Positions 57,290-64,000 of a DNA stretch of 64,000 bases are shown here, one piece after another. How positions within the stretch are numbered: position 1 is the first letter of the stretch; each line of letters opens with the position of its first letter. The notes below the pieces were generated by a model, which was given only the letters and a program-made list of their open reading frames with translations, ran no database searches and was not told the origin of the DNA. The stretch comes from Trachythela sp. YZ-2020 (taxonomy: Eukaryota > Cnidaria > Anthozoa > Malacalcyonacea > Clavulariidae): assembly GCA_016169945.1 (NCBI GenBank), contig JADLSH010000355.1:2413501-2477500 (forward strand). Reading direction: 5' to 3'. The position numbers were made by a program, and so were the translations under genes.

Positions 57290-58529
57290 GTGAAACATTC
57301 AGATCAGTCCAGGAAAGATCCACACTCCTCCTATAGTAGAGGTTTTTGACAATCAGTGGAGAAGAATCTACATTTGATAATAGTAAAATATACTCTTACA
57401 TTCTTAGATGGTGGGTGGGTTTATGTTCAATTTATTTGATAGGGAGTGTGATATTTTCTGGAAGGACCCAACAACTTTTTTAACTTTGCCTGCTTAAAAA
57501 ATTGTAGCATATTCAGGGTTTGAATTAAAAGTTTAAAATGAATAGCAAATTTACAAGTTTTAGCAAACTATTGATTCATGCGATTAAAAATGAATAGCAA
57601 ATTTCTAGTGATGTGTTATATAAAACCAGTACGCTGTATAACAAAGTGAATAGCGAAATCCCAAAAATGGATAGGGAATTGCTATTCACTATCTGTTAAT
57701 TCAAACCCTGAACATTTTATTCCAATTTCTAAGAGTTTGTGGTATATAAATTATATTTTATCACATTACATGTTACTGTACCTCATTAGAGTGATGGACA
57801 AACAAAATGCAGACTGAGACCATTAGTGTAAATATTTTGTTAATTTCTATTATAACTGTTCTCAAAATTTCTCATAAAAATGTGCATTATATACATTTAT
57901 AAATTTGTGTCCATATGACTTGTGCAAGTGCAACTTGGTGCTATTACAATATATTAAATTTTGTTACTAAGGCTGACATAAACTCATGATCAGCACAAGT
58001 GAAGTCTCGCCTTCACAACTAAACTTACTCTAAATATTTGAGTTCTTTATATTGTACCCTATAAAACAAATTTCTGGTCTAATTGATATCTTATAGTGGA
58101 TGTTTGGAAATAAGCTGCCATCTGTGAGTTAAAATTTATGGCGGTTTTGAATCAAATCAGAACCAGCACTATTATAGTAGTCTTAAATTCTCACAGAAAC
58201 CAGCTTATGGTATAGTCTGTGTCATCTTTATATGTAGTATCTGTCTGCAGATTGTAGTTGTACTTTTAACAATTAATATTTATAGCAATTAATCATCTGA
58301 CAATAACCTGCTAAGGTTTTGATCAAACTGCCTTGACAAGTTAGCAAACCAAGACATTTTGAATGTTCTGGACAAATGTCCTTAGGATTAGCTCTAAATG
58401 TTGAGGATTACAGTACCTTTCTCAGGTAGTTCAACCAAAACCTCAACAGTTCTTTTAACAAACTTACACTATAGACTACTTTCTGAAAATTGCTAAATTA
58501 CTCACTGGACAGTTCTGTGATAAACTAAA
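57290..58529. other. Non-coding between convergent RecQ-like and DUF6589 genes
   Basis: AT-rich. 'aaaatgaatagcaaatttac' is repeated at about 57537 and 57588 in a short tandem arrangement. No exon, RNA gene or inverted terminal repeat could be recognised. Confidence 0.5.
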
Positions 58530-59699
58530 TCACTCATTGGACAGTTCAGCATCTTCTGAAACCGGATAGTGCATCAATATGTTCTTCTTGTGTCTATCAA
58601 TCCATGTCACAAATTTATCTTTGTCCAAAGAGTGGATGGGATCACAGGAAATGCTTGCAAAGGACTCAAATGCTCTTCCATCCTCCTTCTTAAAAGGCCT
58701 TAAACCTCTTATGTCCCTACTTATTATCCTTTCATCCTCAGTTGCTGATTTGTGGGAGTGCGTTGTTGATTTAGGACGAATGTTAACCTGCTGCTCAAAT
58801 GCATCCACTATTTTGGTCACTCCTCCTGATGCCTTACTTGCTCTAGTAATAGCCTTGTCCGTCTTGTTGGCACCCATTGATCTGATCAACTTCTTCATCT
58901 CGCAGTTCCTATTTTCTTGAAACAGGTCAATTTCAATGTTTTTGCCAGCACCACCTTTCCAATTGACCGTAGCTGCAACGATGGGCCTCAGCTCTTGACA
59001 GCAACACTTCACACTGGAGGATATTGATCAGCATTTCAATCGCAAACTCGTTGAATCCAGGTGTTGCAAAGAAATGGACCAGCAGCTGTTTTCTCAGGAT
59101 CGATAGGTGTTCGCCATTGCCTGTGGAGACAGCATCCTTAAAATCAGCTAGCAACATGAAACACTTTATGATGTTAACTCCGTAACTCCAAACACCATCT
59201 TCATCAACTCTGTCTCCATCGTCCTCATCTCCATCATCCATATCTCCATCATCACTCTCACCACCAACGAAAACAAACTCATCAAGAAATTTGTCAAGTA
59301 TGTTGATAATGTAGCTCTTTCTATATTCTTCTTTTAGGACGTTGACACTATGAGGACCGTTCACTGCTGGCTTGTGTTTCGTATCCTCCATTTGGAAGAA
59401 CTCCATAAGGGCCTCAACTACAAAACACTTACCAACACTGTAAAACAGCTGCTCACAATCCTCATAGTGTTTTACATCAACTGTGACATTTCTTCGGTTG
59501 AGCTTTTCTCGAAAAAATCGCAGTGTTCCCTTCTCTCTACCAGAGTTCTTATACAGTTTCTTGAACACAGTCTGTACAAAAAAAATAACAATATTGTACA
59601 TGTGATAGCTAAAGGTACTGAACTTTTCACTTGAGGTTTGATTGAAATTCTCTTCTCAAAATGTTTAATTTTAACCAACATTTGTCATCACAGAAGGCA

Positions 59700-60891
59700 C
59701 ATTTTGACACCATGATGTCACTTTGTTAAAAGAAAAAAGGCATATCATTATCCTTATATAAATACTGAAGACGACATATTTCCTAAGAGAGAGAAATATT
59801 GATATGGATGTTCTATACATATATTATTGTGTTTGTTTTGTTAGCACTTGGTGAATCAGTAAACATTGTGGAACAGTATAAGAATTGCATTTGACAATCT
59901 GCCCACATTTGATACAATACTAGTGAAGTGTTTGCAACTGTCTATAAAACATTTCAACAAATGTAATCTCTTGTGACAGCACAGTAATTGACAAGGGCAT
60001 ACCGAGGGTGTGCAAAATGCCCCAATCAATTTTTAAGAAAACTCTCTGTAAATTGACCTTCATCGGTTTGAATGTAGAATTTGAAAGTAACTTATCGGTA
60101 AAAATATTGAATTCTTAGATGTGAAAACCTCATAATTTTTATAAAAATCCTCTCCGGAAACATGGAAAATGGGCTTCTGAATTCCGATGCTTCCAAACAG
60201 AGGCGGCGTTGGCCCACGGGACACCAGGAGATTTCGGTGGGCCACGGAAATCTGGCAATTGTGGGCCCCAAGCATGCAAAGGTCTACAATGTTTATAAAG
60301 TTTTGGGCCCTTCATTAAATATTTGGGATAAATCACTGATATTTAATGAACAAAAATTTAATTTTGTATTTAATCCTATTTTTCTTCTTAGCAAATGACA
60401 CCCCCCAACGTGAGCAGCGGGCCCTAGCGAAAGGTTTCCCAGGCTCTATTTTTAAGCCACTGCTTCCAAAATGCCAAATTATTGTGGGGTGCCCCCAAGA
60501 GGTTCTACCCCCAATAATAGTTTACTGCAAGGGCACAGACTAACAATGTTCAGGATGCCACTAGTAATGGGTTACAAATTAACTCTGATATGAGGCTCCT
60601 ATCTAGACACAGCACTGTTTTGTATTGTGCTGTAAGAAGAGTATTTGTTTATCTCTCTTGTTAAATAAGCCATTAACATCCACTGTGTTTAGTACTGTGC
60701 TAAACACATTGGATGTGATTAGTACATTGGATGTGGTTACAAGTACTGTACAAAGGGTAATATCATCTGATGCAAGAAGAGGCTACCTGTATATGGTCTA
60801 CTGCTGCAGGAGACAAAGCTTGTATGTGGGTCTTGAATTAATTGGTTTACCCACAAGACATAGTTAATACTGTAGCTTACAGAAACCATAC
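59700..60891. other. DUF6589 intron with repeat fragments
   Basis: This is the intron between the 60892 donor and the 59571 acceptor. At 60190-60460 it contains a GGCCC-rich repeat piece and 'ccctagcgaaaggtttccc', which also occurs at 31234-31260. No separate gene is supported. Confidence 0.55.
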
Positions 60892-62469
60892 CTTTAAGAA
60901 ACTTCTTTTGGTGTGCCAGTCAACAATGCAAAATGGATAGAGGTGATCCAGTCTCTGCTTTGCAGAATGGCATCCAGCTCTTAAATCTTTTGATCCAGCG
61001 AATCTGACCCGGGTGAGTTGATCACCAAAGCATGGTATCTTTACACCATGCAATGGATCACTTTCAGAGGCAGCAGGTGGTACATGCGAGGCTGGTTGGT
61101 CTGGTCTGGATGTGGCTCCAATGGTGGGTGTGGTATCATCATCATTGGGTTCTGAGGAAGACGAGGAACATAGCCCAGCAGCTGTGTAGATTTCTTGGGT
61201 CCACTTCTCAAGCTGATCCAGTACATCCACACACTCAGCATATTTTTTCTTTCATCAAGATGGGCATTGTCATGACTTCCGACTTGGTAGACATGTCCTT
61301 GCTTCGTTGACATTCAGTGGTTCCAGCTACATAAGGCTTGAATATTGCAAAAGCAGGAAAATGTTCAAACAAAAGCTTAGCAACAAGTATTCTATATCGG
61401 CTTCTAATTGCCTCCAATTCCAGTCGATTGATATCCACCAACTGATGGACATTGCAATCTTTTAGACTTTGCTGTGGACCAGAATCGGGCAACCCTTCAT
61501 CAGAAACTCGATTAAATACAATACTTGTTGCCACAGCATGAACACTCCTGTTTTGCACATTCTGTCTCATGTCATGAGCTTTCTCCTCCCAGTCAATGTT
61601 GTCTAATACATAGACAAATTTATGTCAGACTTTACCAAATCTGCAGCATGGTCAATGAATTGTTTTCCAATGTCATCCAGAATTGTGTATTTCTTTGTGG
61701 GTTCAAGGCACAGACCATACTTATTCAAGCGAGCAATCAGCTGAAAGAATATGGAAAGTATAAGGACACATTCATGAGCTTAAGCATAATATACTATTAA
61801 ATACCAGACACACTGTTTTGTTTACATTTCTGTGTCAAAAATAGATACTAAGATACATGTAATAATCCCAAACTGGATCCAAACGTAGCTCTTATGCACT
61901 AAGGCAGTCAGGGGACTTCAAAGAAGGTGAAAGAAAGAGATCATATTTTGCTTTGTAACAAAGCAGCTGCTTTGTAAAATTGAAATTCTCATTTTGCTGA
62001 AATGCAAGCCACAGCTTTAATTTTATTTATTTAAAATTATGAACTCTCCCAGAAGGCTTTTACATGATAATATTAGAAACAATTAAAACATGGTTCATAT
62101 CAAAGAACCAAAGTACAAATAGTCAAATAGAATTAACATCTTATTTTGAGATCTTTCTTAAATTGAATTAAGTTATTTAAACTCCTTATACTGTTCGGTA
62201 ATGAGTTTCAGATTGAAACTCCTCGATAGCCAATATGCTGGAATAATTAGTTTATCCTTATTTCTAGTGTTCCATCAAACTCCAATAGCATTGGTTAAAT
62301 TGAAGGTTTACATTATAATATAGAAAATATATTAAAACTGCTTTTGCGTATGATCCGCCATATACTGTATGAAAGAGCGGTTTCTTTTACTTGTAATATT
62401 TCATGGATGAGAATATCCATGCATTGTTTGACAACTATCAGATGCAAATGTCAACTGTCAAATAACCAG

Positions 62470-62853
62470 AGGATGTCATATATTGGATGGCATAACCCAT
62501 TAGTTGGCAATATGCCCAGATGCACACTACTTTAGTATATTTTACTTTGTCTAATGCCAGAGTATTTTACTTGTCAGTGGTAGAGTACTGGTGGTTAATG
62601 GGTCAACAAAACTATCTGCCATTGCCTCTTGTTACCCATCAGCAGGCAATGTCCCCAGATGTGTCCTACTTTAGTATTTTACTCTGTCTAATGCCAGACA
62701 ATTTTACTCATCAGTGGTACAGACTGCCAGGCAATGGGTTTACCCATAAACATTTATTCACAAAATATGAATATTTCTATATTATGTATATGTTTGTGTA
62801 ATTACTGTAAAGCAAGCAATTACACAAACATATACATAATATAGAAATATTCA
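62470..62853. repeat. Dispersed repeat copies and a 36-bp-arm hairpin in a DUF6589 intron
   Basis: 62470-62760 are opposite-strand copies of the 51600-51850 family ('tagtattttactctgtctaa', 'tgggtcaacaaaactatc'). Immediately after, 62768-62803 and 62818-62853 are exactly complementary 36-bp arms around a 14-base loop. Confidence 0.85.
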
Positions 62854-63837
62854 GATAGGGCTGGGTGGGTGGGCACTTTTGTCAAGCAACAACAAATTGG
62901 CTTACCCCTACTTTCATCGGGCACCCAGCAGTGTGGCTCAGCCAGCTCTCAGCAGCAAGCTTCTTTCATAATTATAGATCAATAAGCCTCGTATAGGGAG
63001 ACCTGGTATTATATTTGGCAACCATATTTTATTACATGTACATGTATCTAGCCACTTGGGCAACTAAATTTTCCCAATTTCAGGCCCTGGGGGAGACTAT
63101 TTAAAGAGAGGGGACCAGGACACCATACCCTCTGAGACAACTTTACCATGCATTTATATGAGAAAACACTCGCTTTTTGTTCGTCTGTCTGAAAAACTTG
63201 TCTGAAAGTTGTCCCTGGGGGCCAAGACAAACCGTTTACATGGACATAAGTTGTCCCTCCCACTAGGGTCACCCTCTTTCACAAACAGAGTGACCCTACC
63301 CCCAGGGTAACCCTACCAGCCGAGGCAAGTTTAAAACTTTCCATATAAACATTTGCGTTTCAGCTGTTATAATATTATTGTCATTTTTCCTCTCCCAGGG
63401 TAGCTCAGGAGGTAGAGTGTCCCAGTACCTAAGATCATATAAACAGTGCGACAAACAGGTCAAGTTATTGATGATCATCACAGAAATTTTAGAATGACTT
63501 ACATTTACAGATGCTTGGCCTTCTATCAACAGAACTGAATTTATTCGTTGGATTCTGCTTAATTCATGGCATCGCAAAAACATCACAATGCCATAAATCA
63601 AGCAGATTGCAGGATTCTTCTTTGCCGGATAGATGGTGCTTTCCAAGAGACCAGATAGGATTTTATGCACCATCGGACACCTGGTTGCCATCTCCTCTAT
63701 AACTTCAGACATCCAACCCTCAGAAGATAACCCATCATACTTTCGTTGTCTCAGGACAGATGCATCACTCCTCCTTGCCACTTCAAGGAGTTCTTTGTTG
63801 GATCAATTGAAGTTAACGACCCCCCTGCCCCAAGGGA

Positions 63838-63871
63838 GTCGTATACTTCAATGGCCATTGAAGTATACGAC
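63838..63871. repeat. 34-bp perfect palindrome
   Basis: GTCGTATACTTCAATGG is followed by its exact complement, centred between 63854 and 63855. Imperfect G-rich/C-rich flanks (GGGA / CCCCCC) extend the symmetry. It lies just upstream of the first recognised DUF6589 exon and could be an element end or a binding site; this is not resolved. Confidence 0.85.
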
Positions 63872-64000
63872 CCCCCAAAATAATAGCTTTTTATCATGAT
63901 TCATGATTTTTATTCATGATTTTTATATCGAGAATTTCGTTTAGCTTCTTTTCATATATTTGGTGGTTTCTAAAGTTCTCTGGCTTGCGACGAGACCGTG

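Larger units (their letters stand above)
58530..63795 (-). pseudogene. DUF6589-family gene, three exons seen, several frameshifts
   Basis: In transcription order: exon about 63795-63503 (EVIEEMATRCPMVHKILSGL ... RINSVLLIEGQASVN), exon 61740-60892 (LIARLNKYGLCLEPTKKY; FVYVLDNIDWEEKAHDMRQN; later SRPDQPASHVPP and IPCFGDQLTRVRFAGSKDLR), and exon 59571 to a stop at 58530 (KGTLRFFREKLNRRNVT, VKHYEDCEQLF, then AATVNWKGGAGKNIEID, MGANKTDKAI and DKFVTWIDRHKKNI). These are hallmark segments of DUF6589 proteins, which are multi-copy in cnidarians and of unknown function. Frames slip near 61620 (DNIDWE is in a new frame), near 61245 (A-run) and near 58985 (after AEAHRC). The upstream part is missing or lies beyond the window: an in-frame stop precedes the first exon segment and there is no ATG. 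Confidence 0.8.

Noticed and set aside
1..64000. tRNA or rRNA genes
   Set aside because: No clover-leaf with A/B boxes or rRNA core was recognised by eye; tRNAscan or Infernal would be decisive.

Overview
This is AT-rich eukaryotic DNA. Genes are split by GT/AG introns, coding density is low, and dispersed, tandem and foldback repeats are everywhere. A PIF/Harbinger (HARBI1) transposase, a DUF6589-family gene, a RecQ-like helicase, a SAM/PHD transposon-like gene and the 'CTCGTACCCAG' palindromic repeat suggest an invertebrate metazoan. I think a cnidarian, probably an anthozoan, is most likely. That is inference from remembered repeat and family distributions, not proof.

Layout. (1) 0.1-10.3 kb: a ~3.5-kb direct duplication flanks a left-truncated Harbinger element with an intact transposase. 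(2) 12.0-16.0 kb, + strand: a multi-exon type I phosphodiesterase/alkaline-phosphatase-superfamily gene with minisatellites in its introns. (3) 16-22 kb: no gene recognised; several foldback elements. (4) 22.3-28.4 kb, - strand: coiled-coil gene A, with a huge exon of near-identical 35-residue heptad repeats. (5) 31.34-38.34 kb: a 7-kb candidate DNA transposon with 42-bp terminal inverted repeats (39/42 identical) and a 5-bp AAATA direct repeat at each edge. It carries one broken multi-exon gene: SAM domain, coiled coil, HTH-like segment, candidate DDE core, PHD finger, basic tail. (6) 38.6-42.2 kb: hAT-like and Harbinger MITEs, a 52-bp perfect palindrome with a 9-bp target duplication, and a LINE 3' tail. 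(7) 44.2-53.8 kb, - strand: coiled-coil gene B, paralogous to gene A exon by exon. One of its exons lies in a ~684-bp unit repeated four times. (8) 55.4-57.3 kb, + strand: a RecQ-like helicase with frameshifts. (9) 58.5-63.8 kb, - strand: a DUF6589 gene with frameshifts.

Ordinary host genes appear to be the phosphodiesterase and the A/B coiled-coil pair. Most other coding sequence looks transposon-derived. The strongest candidate for something undescribed is the SAM/PHD element, because its ends, flanking target duplication and gene are all visible. No named DNA-transposon superfamily that I know of has this combination of domains. Several transposon-like ORFs carry single-base indels, so either decay or assembly error has to be separated from biology before function is claimed.
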